Positions 49,561 through 62,277 are shown, counted from the stretch's first letter. The stretch is 64,000 bases of DNA from Rutidosis leptorrhynchoides (GCF_046630445.1 NC_092337.1:365062001-365126000), one strand, 5' to 3'. Numbers and translations: made by a program. The notes: generated from the sequence alone by a model not told the origin.

Positions 49561-49915
49561 GCGTTTCTGAAGATGCGATCTATACTCTGTAACAACGATT
49601 GAATCTAAATCAGGTATGTAAACAGCGATTGAATTTTTTCAAGTAGAACGATTGAATTTAAATCAGGTTTGTAAACCCTTTTTGATTTTGAATATTCCTT
49701 TCATTAACGTTTTTTTATAAAGTTTGATTTACGTTATTTGAATTTTTAGTACCCATAAGCAATGGTATCATGTAGACTGATTTAATCCATTTTATGCACA
49801 TGTTTTGTTTTATTTTCTATACTGAATATCGATTTAGTTATTAATTAGTTCAATTTGATGATTTTATTTTTGTTTTGATTTTAGATACGCGTAAAATATC
49901 AATTGAATGATCTAA

Positions 49916-50392
49916 ATGGAACAAAGATATTTAGAATATTGTATACTGTATTATGAGGAAGGAGATCAGGTAAGCTTCTCACCTTTGTAAATTCGTTTTC
50001 AATGCATGTTGATAACTCTTTATCCATTATCTACAAGTTGGTTAATGAAATAAGTTAGCAATTTAGAGAGCCCGTATTAATTTAGAACTTACAGTGTTGT
50101 TGGTTCTGTATGGTTTAAAATAGTATATGTACTCCTATTTGGTATCCTATGTATATGGTTCTTAAGTAAATGGGTTGAGTGGGTTAAATTAGCCAATACA
50201 AAATGGATGCTCTAAGTTAAATATTACACCTTCACACATTAAAATGCTAAGCAACTCATATTTTTTTATTTTCAGAAATCTTATTATGTTAAGAATGAAG
50301 ATGTGGCAACTTATACAAAGATATCATATACCATGATGACTTTATTCTCATGTGGTGCCTTCAACATGATTAACATCTTTTTGTATCAATGA
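49916..50392 (+). CDS. Hypothetical two-exon small ORF, unrecognised
   Basis: ATG at 49916 opens 18 codons (MEQRYLEYCILYYEEGDQ) to a GTAAGC donor at 49970. An acceptor TTTTCAG before 50276 continues in phase 0 for 38 codons to TGA (50390-50392), giving 56 residues. I do not recognise the product. The first exon could equally join the exon-like piece at 60871-60936 (also phase 0), in which case chromovirus C would be sitting in an intron. Support is splice-site pattern only. Confidence 0.25.
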
Positions 50393-50739
50393 TGGATTCT
50401 TATATTTTATTTATGAAACTTAGTCACTTCTTTTTGCAATTGGTTCATTTTGTTAACTTACGAGTTGAATTCTGAAAGTATAATTTTATGTTGTTTGTTA
50501 ATTTTAGGTTTAGTCGCCTCTGACCGAAAGATTCAAGACAATGACACGGGTACTGGAAGTTTTTATTCATGACGCTTTAGATATTTTAAACTCATTGAAC
50601 CAAAGGCCATTGAAAACCACTTAAAGTTCTTTAGATATTTATATGTTTTATTAATCCGATGTTTATAATTTGTACAAGAAGATTAACTAAAGAAATTATA
50701 AAAAATGGTTAAAGAGAACCTAACATTTCTTTGATGGTG

Positions 50740-50744
50740 ATATA
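50740..50744 (+). repeat. Target-site duplication of element C, left copy
   Basis: atata, repeated directly after the element at 60406-60410. Confidence 0.9.
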
Positions 50745-53109
50745 TGTAGCGACCCAACCAAATCATGTTTGACGGCGCCGTCTACTTAGGTCCCGTTACG
50801 TGGTCATAAGTCTTTAAAACAACGTTTGACCAAAAGATATGTCGCATTCATTTCAAATGTAAAGATTTTTCAAAGTTTACGAGAATAGTTCCACCACAAG
50901 TTACGATACAAAGTTTTAAGTACAAATGAAACTTATGCGACACAATTTAAAAGTATCCAAAAGACGCTCCATGTATGCATATATACTCGACATCCAATGC
51001 AAGTATCAAAATAATGAGCGGAAGCATGTATCATGTATCGTTCAAGGACCTGAGAAAAACATAGAAATCTGTCAACGAAAACGTTGGTGAAATCATAGGT
51101 TTAAGTAAGTAAGTACAAGTGAACCACAAGATTTGCATCAATGAAATAATAGTAATACATTCCAAAAGTTTGTTTCACGAGCACCCAATTATCAATGCTT
51201 AACATTTCCTTCCATTGAACCCCATCACTTAGTGCTAGAACATACACTGTTTCTCGAAAATATATTTCATTCGTAAACGGTAGCGAACCGTTTGAATGAG
51301 GGTTTGTCAAACCCATATGGATCCATACAACATAAGTTCTCGCTTACACCCGGCAAGTGTAACTAATGATAATCGAATTGAGGATTTTGTTCTAAACTCG
51401 TATGTAGAATGTTTGTTTTCCTGTACTTGTGTTCTCTTAGTAAAAGAAATGTTTATGTTTTCTCATCCCAAATGTAAGTTCAAAAAGAGTAAAAGTGGGA
51501 CTATGATCTCACCTTGAGTGCACGAGTAGTAAAGTACTTCGACAAGTAAACATGTGCAAAGAACAATGCTAGTCTTGACCTAAACAATAGGTTGTATCAA
51601 TAACGGTAAACACGATAGGTCAAAGATGTTCAATTAGTCCTATGGCTCGTTACGACTCAATAATGTAGCATGTGAATCAAGTTGTCATGTTTCATGCAAG
51701 ATACAAGTATAAAAGCATGTTAGAACGATTGCACAACCATTTGGTTAAGTTTGATTAAAAGTCAAACTTGGTCAAAGTCAAAGTCAACGGGGTCGGGTCG
51801 GGTATCCGACAATTTTTCTAAGTTATATAATCATATATGAGCATGTTGGCCAAGTTTCATGTTAATCGGAGGTCTAGAACATGCCAAACATTTTTCGTCA
51901 AAAGGTCAAGCAAACAGCCAGTTTTAGGCAAACGGGACGGCGTCCCAAGTTGCTAGACGGCGTCCCACAATGAAGGGTGGGACGGCGTCCTGATATCCTA
52001 GACGGCGTCTAGGTTCAAAAGGCGGGACGGCGTCCCCAGCATCTGGACGGCGTCCTGATCAGTTCCCAGGCCCTGTTTGCTGTATTCCTCAAATGGACGA
52101 ACCAAAACACAAACAATCACATTTTATGATCCGCAAACAATTAGAACATGTATTTTATATCATCGGAAAGCTCTTTCGACAAGGAACGCAACTAAGCACT
52201 TTTCATCAAGCAAAAACATCATATACTATAACCGAAATCCCGTCAAGTGATCAATAGAGGTTTATTTTCAAGTTTCAAGTTTATCAATTGTAATTTAAGT
52301 TTCGGGAATCCATTTTATACATATGATATGCCGTTTTGAAGGTAATGAAACATGTAATACCACTAAACACTTATCAATAACATTAACAAGCATTCAACGC
52401 ATCAAAAGTTCGTTTTAAGAGTTGTCAACCCTAACCAAAAGTTCACAAAATCAATAATCGCGTTTATGAAGTTTCTTTAATCAATCTATACATCAAAATG
52501 AAGCTAATGATACTAGTAACGCTTTTAAAACATGCACATTAACAATCTAATAACATTTGATCATCCAAAATCAAGGATTTAGCAAGAAATTTTCATAATG
52601 AACTAGTTACACCAAAAACAACAAATCGAGCATACAAATTACATACACGACATCACAATGAGCCATAGACACTAATTAACATACTTTTAAGTCAAGAACA
52701 CAAATTTAAAGAAAACTAGTGTTTTAGAAATGTTACCCAAACGAGATGAAGTTGGTACCAAAACGAAGAGGATGAAGAGAGGATCACGAATATGTAATTT
52801 ATTTTGTTGTAAGCCTCCTAGATCGAATTTAGATGATGATTGAATGAATTTGGAAATTGGGTGTGTTCTTGCTAGAGAGAAAGAGAGAGAGAGGGAGAGA
52901 TGGTTGAATGGTGGTGATTGGGGTAGACTAGGTGACCTAGTCAACTAGTTTGCCCCGTGTCAATTTTAGTCCCTCGAGTTTGTAGTCGGGTGCGGAAAAT
53001 ACCTAAACGGAATATTTTAAAACGCGTATTAACGGGAGATGTTATAGACATGTAACGGAGTTTAAATTAGTATAACGGAAAAGAAAACGGAAAAAGGCGG
53101 GATGTTACA
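50745..53109 (-). repeat. 3' LTR of element C
   Basis: 2365 bp with TGTAACATCCCG...GTCGCTACA ends on the minus strand. It contains the six-copy palindrome array at 51934-52055 and a TATA-like ATTATATAACT near 51820 downstream of it. The open frames within (51101-51316, 51296-51517, 52687-52944) recur in the other LTR and are not genes. Confidence 0.95.
51934..52055 (-). promoter_or_regulatory. GACGCCGTC palindrome array in the 3' LTR of C, six copies
   Basis: On the plus strand the cores read GACGGCGTC, centred at 51940, 51960, 51985, 52005, 52030 and 52050, with spacings 20, 25, 20, 25 and 20. This is three 45-bp units of two palindromes. The array lies about 110 bp upstream of a TATA-like sequence on the minus strand. 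The identical array in the 5' LTR is at 59230-59351. Confidence 0.85.
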
Positions 53110-53146
53110 TTACCTACTCCTTAAAAGAAATTTCGTCCCGAAATTT
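53110..53146 (-). promoter_or_regulatory. Polypurine tract and 19-bp inverted repeat of C
   Basis: On the minus strand the perfect inverted repeat AAATTTCGGGACGAAATTT (53146-53128) is followed by AAGGAGTAGGTAA and the LTR. The inverted repeat begins within the gag-pol stop codon. Confidence 0.8.
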
Positions 53147-56100
53147 AAGTAGGCGTAGTAGTCGTTGTTTCTTCCTCGAGATCTTGCGTTTCCGAATTCA
53201 CGAATAGATGAGGATACTTCCTTTGCATTTGATCTTGTCTTTCCCAAGTAAACTTGGGTCCTCTTTTGGCATTCCAACGAACCTTGATAATCGGGATTCG
53301 GCTTTGTTTCAATGTCTTGACGGAGGTGTCCACAATTTCAACCGGTTCCTCCACAAAATGAAGTTTGTCATCAATAGTAAGTTCTTCGAGAGGGATGACG
53401 ATATCGGGTTCGGCAAGACACTTTTTCAAGTTAGATACATGGAAGGTAGGATGAACGGAGTTCAATTGAGGCGGAAGATCTAAATGATAAGCAACGGTTC
53501 CAATACGCTCCAAGATTTCGAAAGGGCCAATATACCGCGGATTTAGCTTCCCGCGTTTCCCAAAACGGATTACACCCTTCCAAGGTGCGACTTTTAACAT
53601 TACTCGGTCACCGACTTGAAATTCAAGATCGTTGCGTCGTTTGTCGGTATAGCTCTTTTGACGACTTCGGGCCGTCCTAAGCCTATCTCGGATTTGAACG
53701 ATTTTCTCGGTGGTTTCGTGAATGAGTTCGGGTCCGGTGATTTGCACGTCGCCTACCTCGGCCCAACAAAGAGGTGAACGACATTTGCGGCCATATAGCG
53801 CTTCAAAAGGTGCGGCTTTAATACTCGCGTGATAACTATTGTTGTAAGAGAACTCGGCGAGAGGTAAGTGCTTGTCCCAAGCTTTTCCGAAATCAACCAC
53901 GCAAGCTCGTAACATGTCCTCTAAGGTTTGAATTGTACGTTCGCTTTGTCCATCGGTTTGAGGATGATATGCGGTGCTCATGTCTAAACGCGTTCCCAAC
54001 GCTTCTTGCAATGTACGCCAAAATCTAGAAACGAAACGGCCATCTCGGTCGGAGATAATCGATAATGGTACACCGTGTCGGGCTACGATCTCCTTAATGT
54101 AAAGTTGTGCAAGTTTCTCCATTTTGTCCGTTTCTTTCATGGCAAGGAAGTGTGCGGATTTGGTGAGACGGTCAACAATAACCCAAATGGTATCATAACC
54201 GCCCGTCGTTTTTGGTAGTTTGGTGATAAAATCCATCGTTATCCTTTCCCACTTCCATTGCGGGATCTCGGGTTGTTGAAGTAGTCCGGACGGTCTTTGG
54301 TGTTCGGCTTTGACTTTGGAACATGTCAAACACTTGGAAACATAAGTAGCTACGTCCCTTTTGATGTTCGGCCACCAATATAGTTGTTTAAGGTCGTGGT
54401 ACATCTTATTGGCACCGGGGTGAATCGAGTATCGTGACTTATGGGCTTCATCTAAAATAAGGCTTCGTAGATCCCCATAACTAGGCACCCAAATTCTTCT
54501 GGCGAAATATCGGAGTCCGGTTTCTTTAACTTCGAATCGAGAGGTGAGGACGTTCAAGTGTTCGAGGGAGATGTTTTCATCCTTGAGAGCCTCATCTTGG
54601 GCTACCCGAATTTGGCTATTAAGGTTGGTGTGAATGGTGATGTTTAAAGCTCGGACACGGAGAGGCACCGCTCTTTCTTTTCGACTTAAGGCATCGGCTA
54701 CTACATTTGCCTTCCCGGGATGGTAACGTAGCTCGCAATCGTAATCGTTTAAGGTTTCAATCCACCTTCGTTGTCTCATGTTTAGTTGCTTTTGATCGAA
54801 AATGTGTTGAAGGCTTTTGTGATCGGTGAAGATAGTACTCTTGGTTCCATAAAGATAGTGTCTCCACATTTTAAGTGCAAAGACAACGGCTCCGAGTTCG
54901 AGATCATGTGTCGTATAGTTTCGTTCATGAATTTTGAGTTGTCGAGAAGCATAAGCAATGACTTTCGTTCGTTGCATCAATACACACCCAAAACCATGTT
55001 TTGAGGCATCGCAATATACAACAAAGTCATCATTGCCTTCGGGAAGTGACAAGATAGGAGCGGTGGTTAGCTTCGTTTTCAAGATTTGGAATGCGGATTC
55101 ATGTTCGGTCGCCCAAATGAATTTCTTTCCCTTGTGAGTCAATGCGGTTAGAGGACGTGCAACCAAAGAGAAGTTTTCGATGAATCTACGATAGTACCCG
55201 GCGAGACCCAAAAATTGACGAATGTGAGTAGGAGTAGTAGGAGTCTCCCATTTGCTAATGGCTTCGATTTTCGTTGGATCGACTTTAATACCTTGGTCAC
55301 TTACAACATGACCAAGAAATTGAACTTCCTTTAACCAAAATTCACACTTGGAGAATTTGGCATAGAGTTGTTCTTGTCTTAAAAGTTCAAGCACAAGTCG
55401 GAGATGTTGTTCGTGCTCTTCTTCATTTTTAGAATAGATCAATATGTCATCGATGAACACAATAACGAATTTATCGAGATACGGTTTGCACACGCGGTTC
55501 ATAAGATCCATGAACACCGCCGGTGCGTTAGTGAGACCAAATGGCATGACGAGGAATTCATAACTACCATAACGAGTCCGGAAAGCGGTTTTGGAGACAT
55601 CTTCCCCCTTGACCCTTAATTGATGATAACCCGAGCGGAGATCGATTTTTGAATATACACAAGACCCTTGTAGTTGATCAAAGAGGTCATCGATGCGAGG
55701 AAGAGGATATCGGTTCTTAACCGTCAATTTATTTAGTTCACGATAATCAATGCACATTCGTAGGGATCCGTCTTTCTTTTTAACAAACAAAATCGGAGCG
55801 CCCCAAGGTGAATGGCTAGGTTGGATAAAACCTCGATCAAGTAGTTCTTGGATTTGACTTTGCAATTCTTGCATTTCAGATGGAGCGAGTCTATATGGTG
55901 CACGTGCTACGGGGGCGGCTCCCGGAATAAGATCGATTTGGAATTCAACCGGTCGATGAGGTGGAAGACCCGGCAATTCGTCGGGAAATACATCGGAAAA
56001 GTCACTAACAATTGGCACATCATCGATATGCTTATCATCGGACTCGAATTTCTTAACGTGGGCAAGGATCGCAAAACAACCCTTACGGAGCAGTTTTCTA

Positions 56101-57617
56101 ACTTTAAGGCACGAAACGAGGTTGAGTCTGGTGCAACTCTTATCGCCATAAACAATCAAAGGTTCACCATTCTCTATAGGAATTCGGATTGCGTTAAGAT
56201 CACAAAGGATGTGAGATTTCGTTTTGACTAACCAATTCATACCGATTATTACATCAAAGCTTCCTAGTTCCATGGGTATCAAATCAATTTCAAATTCCTT
56301 ACCCAAAATGTTTATCGTACACCCCCGGTAATATGTGTCAGCACTTAATAGTTTCCCGTTAGCCACTTCAATAGTATAAGTGGTATCTAATGGAAGAGGT
56401 GGAGTGCTAAAAGAATGAGTCAAAGTCTTGGATGCAAAGCATTTATCGGCACCCGAATCGAATAAGCAAGAGACATAAGAATTGTTGAGAAGAAACGTAC
56501 CCGTGACTAGTTCAGTGTCATCCCGGGCTTCCTCGGTGTTGATGTTGAAAGCTCGGCCGCGCGTGTTGGGGTTATCTTTCTTCTTTGGGCATGCATTTCT
56601 ATAATGACCTGTTTGACCACATTCGTAACAAGTGCCCGTCTTTGGTGCATTGGGCCACTTTCGAGCAACGGGAGTGGTACTTTTACAATCGTTGGCCTTA
56701 TGACCAACTCCTTGGCACCGGTGGCAAATTAACTTGCCACATTCACCAAAGTGATGTTTGTTGCATTTGTTGCAAAGAGGTAGATTCCCGGCATAACCCT
56801 TCTTGCCGTCGGAAGTGAAAGATTTCTTGGCAAAGTTGTTGTTGCTTGATTGGGGAGCTTCCCATTTTCTTTTGTTGCCGCCCGATCTATCCTCGGCCTT
56901 AGGTGCCGGAACTAAGATTTCGTCAACCGTTTCAATTAGTTGGCGAGCCATGTTCATAGCGGCTTGATGAGTAGTGGGTTTGGATGACATCACCCCTTGT
57001 TTGATGCTTTTTGGAAGACCGAGCATGTAGAGCTCAATCCTTTGAGATTCGGGGTTAACAAGATTAGGACACATCAAGGATAGTTCGGCGAAGCGTTGAT
57101 TATAAGCTTTAAGATCGTTTCCGACCGCTTTCAAAGCTCTTAGTTCTTCCTCAAGCTTTCGGGTTTCTTCGCGCGGAAAATATTCAACAATCATCTTTTC
57201 CTTTAGATCGGCCCAAGAGAGGGCATGAGCTTCATCGGTACCCACTGATTGAACATAGGTGTTCCACCATGTTAGAGCAATTCCGGAGAAAGTGTGAGTG
57301 GAGTATTTGACCTTGTCTTGGTCCCGACAACCGCTTATGCTAAAGACGGCTTCCGTTTGCTCAAACCATCGGGTGAGCACGACTGGTCCCCCGGTTCCAT
57401 CAAAAGTGTGAGGTTTGCACCCCATGAAAGCTTTATAGGAGCATCCCTCGTTTGAGTTTCCGGCTCCATTGTTGTTGTTGTTGTTGTTGTTGTTGTGGTT
57501 GTTATTATTATTGTTGTTGGATGAGTGACCGGCCATGGCCGCATCTACGGCGGTAGCTATCATCCGTTCGAGAGCTTGTTCGGGAGTTTCATTGCGGCGT
57601 ACACGACGAGGAGCCAT
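53145..57617 (-). CDS. gag-pol: Chromovirus C gag-pol polyprotein, intact
   Basis: 1490 residues from the ATG at 57617 (six further codons upstream are open, starting at an ATG at 57635; MAPRR fits the family better). Order by approximate residue: asparagine-rich N-terminus; Retrotrans_gag 75-190; a cysteine/histidine cluster at about 280 followed by two CX2CX4HX4C zinc knuckles at about 297 and 328; protease with DSGAD at 387; reverse transcriptase with FIDD (723-724); RNase H from about 870; integrase with an HHCC zinc head and D1129, D1190 and E1226 (D-D-35-E); and a C-terminal chromodomain-like segment (about 1405-1465, ending [17 protein letters not shown]). The chromodomain of this clade is thought to direct insertion to marked heterochromatin. 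No stop, frameshift or lost catalytic residue is seen. Open frames on either strand inside this span are shadows. Confidence 0.96.
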   Translation of the reverse strand: MAPRRVRRNETPEQALERMIATAVDAAMAGHSSNNNNNNNHNNNNNNNNNGAGNSNEGCSYKAFMGCKPHTFDGTGGPVVLTRWFEQTEAVFSISGCRDQDKVKYSTHTFSGIALTWWNTYVQSVGTDEAHALSWADLKEKMIVEYFPREETRKLEEELRALKAVGNDLKAYNQRFAELSLMCPNLVNPESQRIELYMLGLPKSIKQGVMSSKPTTHQAAMNMARQLIETVDEILVPAPKAEDRSGGNKRKWEAPQSSNNNFAKKSFTSDGKKGYAGNLPLCNKCNKHHFGECGKLICHRCQGVGHKANDCKSTTPVARKWPNAPKTGTCYECGQTGHYRNACPKKKDNPNTRGRAFNINTEEARDDTELVTGTFLLNNSYVSCLFDSGADKCFASKTLTHSFSTPPLPLDTTYTIEVANGKLLSADTYYRGCTINILGKEFEIDLIPMELGSFDVIIGMNWLVKTKSHILCDLNAIRIPIENGEPLIVYGDKSCTRLNLVSCLKVRKLLRKGCFAILAHVKKFESDDKHIDDVPIVSDFSDVFPDELPGLPPHRPVEFQIDLIPGAAPVARAPYRLAPSEMQELQSQIQELLDRGFIQPSHSPWGAPILFVKKKDGSLRMCIDYRELNKLTVKNRYPLPRIDDLFDQLQGSCVYSKIDLRSGYHQLRVKGEDVSKTAFRTRYGSYEFLVMPFGLTNAPAVFMDLMNRVCKPYLDKFVIVFIDDILIYSKNEEEHEQHLRLVLELLRQEQLYAKFSKCEFWLKEVQFLGHVVSDQGIKVDPTKIEAISKWETPTTPTHIRQFLGLAGYYRRFIENFSLVARPLTALTHKGKKFIWATEHESAFQILKTKLTTAPILSLPEGNDDFVVYCDASKHGFGCVLMQRTKVIAYASRQLKIHERNYTTHDLELGAVVFALKMWRHYLYGTKSTIFTDHKSLQHIFDQKQLNMRQRRWIETLNDYDCELRYHPGKANVVADALSRKERAVPLRVRALNITIHTNLNSQIRVAQDEALKDENISLEHLNVLTSRFEVKETGLRYFARRIWVPSYGDLRSLILDEAHKSRYSIHPGANKMYHDLKQLYWWPNIKRDVATYVSKCLTCSKVKAEHQRPSGLLQQPEIPQWKWERITMDFITKLPKTTGGYDTIWVIVDRLTKSAHFLAMKETDKMEKLAQLYIKEIVARHGVPLSIISDRDGRFVSRFWRTLQEALGTRLDMSTAYHPQTDGQSERTIQTLEDMLRACVVDFGKAWDKHLPLAEFSYNNSYHASIKAAPFEALYGRKCRSPLCWAEVGDVQITGPELIHETTEKIVQIRDRLRTARSRQKSYTDKRRNDLEFQVGDRVMLKVAPWKGVIRFGKRGKLNPRYIGPFEILERIGTVAYHLDLPPQLNSVHPTFHVSNLKKCLAEPDIVIPLEELTIDDKLHFVEEPVEIVDTSVKTLKQSRIPIIKVRWNAKRGPKFTWERQDQMQRKYPHLFVNSETQDLEEETTTTTPT

Positions 57618-58040
57618 TGTTCCTTCAAGACACAAGAATATCCTTGATTAGTATTCTCAATAATACTAACCGTGATATAGAATAAAGATAAAGAGAAGTT
57701 TTTCCTCGACTCGCCTTAAATTCTTTATGTCATAATGTCGGAACGTTCATATGAGTCACCGTAATATAATCCCGGAAATTATATTACCCTGATTCATATG
57801 TGCATTCGACATCATTTCATATAGTCAAGGTGGCGTGTCAATCAAATTAAACAACGTGAGATTAAGATGAACTAAGAGTAGATATGAGTAGAAGCGTTCG
57901 AGTATAAATGCACAAGTAGTCAAGTAATTCCTACTTCAAGTCTATATGCCGGTTGTAGTCTAGACTCACCAATGTACCCTATGACTCGGGGTCGACACCA
58001 ATGAACTCTAAATCCCTACAACCAACGCTCTGATACCATC
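57618..58040 (-). other. Leader of element C with primer-binding site
   Basis: On the minus strand, TGGTATCAGAGC (58038-58027), two bases after the LTR, complements initiator tRNA-Met. Further on, the CATTGGTGAGTCTAGACT motif (about 57983-57962) is matched in the leaders of B and M. No ORF precedes gag. Confidence 0.85.
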
Positions 58041-60405
58041 TGTAGCGACCCAACCAAATCATGTTTGACGGCGCCGTTTACTTAGGTCCCGTTACGTGGT
58101 CATAAGTCTTTAAAACAACGTTTGACCAAAAGATATGTCGCATTCATTTCAAATGTAAAGATTTTTCAAAGTTTACGAGAATAGTTCCACCACAAGTTAC
58201 GATACAAAGTTTTAAGTACAAATGAAACTTATGCGACACAATTTAAAAGTATCCAAAAGACGCTCCATGTATGCATATATACTCGACATCCAATGCAAGT
58301 ATCAAAATAATGAGCGGAAGCATGTATCATGTATCGTTCAAGGACCTGAGAAAAACATAGAAATCTGTCAACGAAAACGTTGGTGAAATCATAGGTTTAA
58401 GTAAGTAAGTACAAGTGAACCACAAGATTTGCATCAATGAAATAATAGTAATACATTCCAAAAGTTTGTTTCACGAGCACCCAATTATCAATGCTTAACA
58501 TTTCCTTCCATTGAACCCCATCACTTAGTGCTAGAACATACACTGTTTCTCGAAAATATATTTCATTCGTAAACGGTAGCGAACCGTTTGAATGAGGGTT
58601 TGTCAAACCCATATGGATCCATACAACATAAGTTCTCGCTTACACCCGGCAAGTGTAACTAATGATAATCGAATTGAGGATTTTGTTCTAAACTCGTATG
58701 TAGAATGTTTGTTTTCCTGTACTTGTGTTCTCTTAGTAAAAGAAATGTTTATGTTTTCTCATCCCAAATGTAAGTTCAAAAAGAGTAAAAGTGGGACTAT
58801 GATCTCACCTTGAGTGCACGAGTAGTAAAGTACTTCGACAAGTAAACGTGTGCAAAGAACAATGCTAGTCTTGACCTAAACAATAGGTTGTATCAATAAC
58901 GGTAAACACGATAGGTCAAAGATGTTCAATTAGTCCTATGGCTCGTTACGACTCAATAATGTAGCATGTGAATCAAGTTGTCATGTTTCATGCAAGATAC
59001 AAGTATAAAAGCATGTTAGAACGATTGCACAACCATTTGGTTAAGTTTGATTAAAAGTCAAACTTGGTCAAAGTCAAAGTCAACGGGGTCGGGTCGGGTA
59101 TCCGACAATTTTTCTAAGTTATATAATCATATATGAGCATGTTGGCCAAGTTTCATGTTAATCGGAGGTCTAGAACATGCCAAACATTTTTCGTCAAAAG
59201 GTCAAGCAAACAGCCAGTTTTAGGCAAACGGGACGGCGTCCCAAGTTGCTAGACGGCGTCCCACAATGAAGGGTGGGACGGCGTCCTGATATCCTAGACG
59301 GCGTCTAGGTTCAAAAGGCGGGACGGCGTCCCCAGCATCTGGACGGCGTCCTGATCAGTTCCCAGGCCCTGTTTGCTGTATTCCTCAAATGGACGAACCA
59401 AAACACAAACAATCACATTTTATGATCCGCAAACAATTAGAACATGTATTTTATATCATCGGAAAGCTCTTTCGACAAGGAACGCAACTAAGCACTTTTC
59501 ATCAAGCAAAAACATCATATACTATAACCGAAATCCCGTCAAGTGATCAATAGAGGTTTATTTTCAAGTTTCAAGTTTATCAATTGTAATTTAAGTTTCG
59601 GGAATCCAATTTATACATATGATATGCCGTTTTGAAGGTAATGAAACATGTAATACCACTAAACACTTATCAATAACATTAACAAGCATTCAACGCATCA
59701 AAAGTTCGTTTTAAGAGTTGTCAACCCTAACCAAAAGTTCACAAAATCAATAATCGCGTTTATGAAGTTTCTTTAATCAATCTATACATCAAAATGAAGC
59801 TAATGATACTAGTAACGCTTTTAAAACATGCACATTAACAATCTAATAACATTTGATCATCCAAAATCAAGGATTTAGCAAGAAATTTTCATAATGAACT
59901 AGTTACACCAAAAACAACAAATCGAGCATACAAATTACATACACGACATCACAATGAGCCATAGACACTAATTAACATACTTTTAAGTCAAGAACACAAA
60001 TTTAAAGAAAACTAGTGTTTTAGAAATGTTACCCAAACGAGATGAAGTTGGTACCAAAACGAAGAGGATGAAGAGAGGATCACGAATATGTAATTTATTT
60101 TGTTGTAAGCCTCCTAGATCGAATTTAGATGATGATTGAATGAATTTGGAAATTGGGTGTGTTCTTGCTAGAGAGAAAGAGAGAGAGAGGGAGAGATGGT
60201 TGAATGGTGGTGATTGGGGTAGACTAGGTGACCTAGTCAACTAGTTTGCCCCGTGTCAATTTTAGTCCCTCGAGTTTGTAGTCGGGTGCGGAAAATACCT
60301 AAACGGAATATTTTAAAACGCGTATTAACGGGAGATGTTATAGACATGTAACGGAGTTTAAATTAGTATAACGGAAAAGAAAACGGAAAAAGGCGGGATG
60401 TTACA
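58041..60405 (-). repeat. 5' LTR of element C
   Basis: 2365 bp, the same length as the other LTR and about 99.9% identical. It carries the same six-copy palindrome array at 59230-59351. Confidence 0.95.
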
Positions 60406-60494
60406 ATATACAGCTTCTTAAATTGAAAGTGTTCTCATTCTTAACATTTCTTGAATTATGGTCTAATTTGAAAGTAAGTTTTTTTATGTTTTTA

Positions 60495-60735
60495 AAGGTG
60501 GCAAAACGGGCGGCTTATTAAAGGTATAATTATAAAGTCAATTTTTTTAGGTTTTCAAAGGTGGCAAAACGGACAGGTTTATTAAAGAGTCGTATCATGT
60601 TTGGGTGAAAACAGACGGGCTCATAAAACCCCTATAAGTTCACTGCTATTTTTTTTTACTTACATAATAACACGATTAGTTCACGGCTTATTAAACGTAT
60701 AAATTTAAAGTCAACTTTTTTTACATAAGTATGTG
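60495..60735 (+). repeat. Degenerate tandem repeat, two to three units of about 61 bp
   Basis: Units share AAAGGTGGCAAAACGG-C-GG-TTATTAAA (about 60495 and 60556). A partial third copy (GGCTTATTAAACGTATAA...AAAGTCAA) is near 60683. It is not coding. Confidence 0.6.
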
Positions 60736-60870
60736 CATTGGTAAGTTTTAGCTACACAATAAATTATGCTTCTGTCTATTCAGATCGAGTTTAATTTTTT
60801 ATAAACGATCTTTTAAATGTTTGATAGTCTCATGGTTCATAGTCAACCTCTTATGTTTTTGTTCTTGCAG

Positions 60871-60936
60871 CTGAATGAAGAACCAAGTAAAGTTGATGAA
60901 AAGCTTAAGAAAACTGAGTCACTTCTGGAATGCAAG
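60871..60936 (+). other. Exon-like segment, unrecognised
   Basis: A 22-codon open piece (LNEEPSKVDEKLKKTESLLECK) lies between a strong acceptor (TTCTTGCAG) and a GTGCAT donor-like site. It is charged and probably helical. It could join the exon at 49916-49969 in phase 0, and downstream a piece starting at 61858 (after TTTACAG), where the frame stops after five codons. I do not recognise a family. Confidence 0.3.
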
Positions 60937-62243
60937 GTGCATAGATTTGTTGTTTTCACTTAATTATATAAAGTTTCTGTTTTTTATATTTTATTAACTT
61001 CATGGGGTTTTTTGGTTGATTGTTTGACTTTGAAACTTTACTTACTGTTACTTCTGGGGATTTGTTTGGTTGTGATGCCATCAAGTTAGTTATTCTGCGT
61101 GTTTTAGTGATATTTAGCATAGATTCGTAGGTTGTTTTAGTTACGTCTAATAGGTGTTGTGTTTATAATATGTGGTTGTGATTAACTGTTTCTTTGCTAA
61201 TTAACCCTTACTGAGAACTTTTATTAGTGGCCACTTGAACCATTTGTATTTAACTTAGGGTGTTATATGCACACAGTTAATGTTAATATAATAGTGGCAG
61301 TGACTCAGGAGAATTTCCATGGACACTTTTATTCATGACACTTTGTATCCTAACTACATCGAGGATAACTCTCAACCCGAGACCTATTTGACCCATTACC
61401 CAATTTCACTTATCTACTCGGGCAGCTACTTCTAAGTTTTGGATCACTATTTATTTTGTAGTAGGGGACTATAATGTTGTTTCATTTACTCTAGGTTAGG
61501 TTTTATAACTTATTAATATTTTCTCACCTTTTTTTATGATTTGTTCAAGGATCTTTTATGGGCATGGTTGTGCAATCTGTTGTCATATCATCATCCCTAT
61601 TTATTTCATGATTCAGGTCTGTTTGGCCGTTTGCAGCCATTTCATTGACTGATTTGTATACATCTTCATAATACTTGCGGGTGAACCTTGAAAGTTTGCA
61701 AAATTAGGAAGAGAAGCAGATGTTCAAACAATATGTTTTAAGCTTATACTTTGTAGTAGCCAACTTTTAAACACATTAGAAATGCTATGTTGGTTTTTAT
61801 GAAGATCTATCTATTTACAATTATCACCTTTATTGATAATGAGATCTATCTTTACAGATTCATGGAGGACCATAACGCAGCTACTTTTCCTTCTAAAAAG
61901 TAAGTAAAAGACTCGCAATGTTTGTCTTTTCTGCATTGAAATATGTTCTTTTTTAGGATTATTTAAGAGGCAGTTTTGTTTATATTATGTGGGCGCAGAT
62001 ACTATAGACTTCAAACATATCACCGAAGGAAAATTGAGAAGGCCATAAAAAGGGCTCTACAACAGCTGCAAAATCAGAACGTGTTTTGTTTAATGATGAA
62101 GAGCAACGGTGGTATGTTTCACTATGTATTTTGCTTAGTTATATCAATAGCAAAATGGTTCATATACAAGAATACTTTTCATACTCTATTTATCATACCG
62201 TTAATTGATATAACATGAACGTTTCCAGTTTGATTGATTAGGA
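60937..62243 (+). other. Intron-like or intergenic sequence without recognised gene
   Basis: T-rich sequence with possible splice sites near 61857 and 61970-62000. A small open stretch (61976-62218) contains a basic helical motif (HRRKIEKAIKRALQQLQNQ) that I could not assign. No complete gene is visible. Confidence 0.35.
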
Positions 62244-62277
62244 GTCGCCGTGCAACGCACGGGCTCTTAAAGGCTAG
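62244..62277 (+). mobile_element. Helitron 3' terminus
   Basis: A 6-bp stem, CCGTGC-AAC-GCACGG (62248-62262), is followed 11 nt later by CTAG (62274-62277) and then T. This is the classical Helitron end: hairpin, short gap, CTRR, insertion before T. The 5' end (A|TC...) was not found, so the extent is unknown. It may lie upstream and include the exon-like pieces or the dehydrogenase fragment. Confidence 0.65.

Larger units (their letters stand above)
50745..60405 (-). mobile_element. Complete Tekay-type chromovirus C
   Basis: A 9661-bp Ty3/gypsy element on the minus strand with two 2365-bp LTRs, an initiator-Met primer site, one uninterrupted 1490-residue gag-pol, a chromodomain-like C-terminus, a polypurine tract and the target duplication atata on both sides (50740-50744 and 60406-60410). 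By eye the LTRs differ at three bases only (50782/58078, 51552/58848 and 52313/59609). It is therefore very young and could be autonomous. Confidence 0.95.

Noticed and set aside
51101..51517. ORFs in both LTRs of element C as genes
   Set aside because: They are identical in the two LTRs, have no domains and overlap each other on opposite strands.
61976..62218. Basic helical ORF (HRRKIEKAIKRALQQLQNQ) as an organellar ribosomal protein S18
   Set aside because: Only a short basic helix resembles the family; the conserved core is missing.
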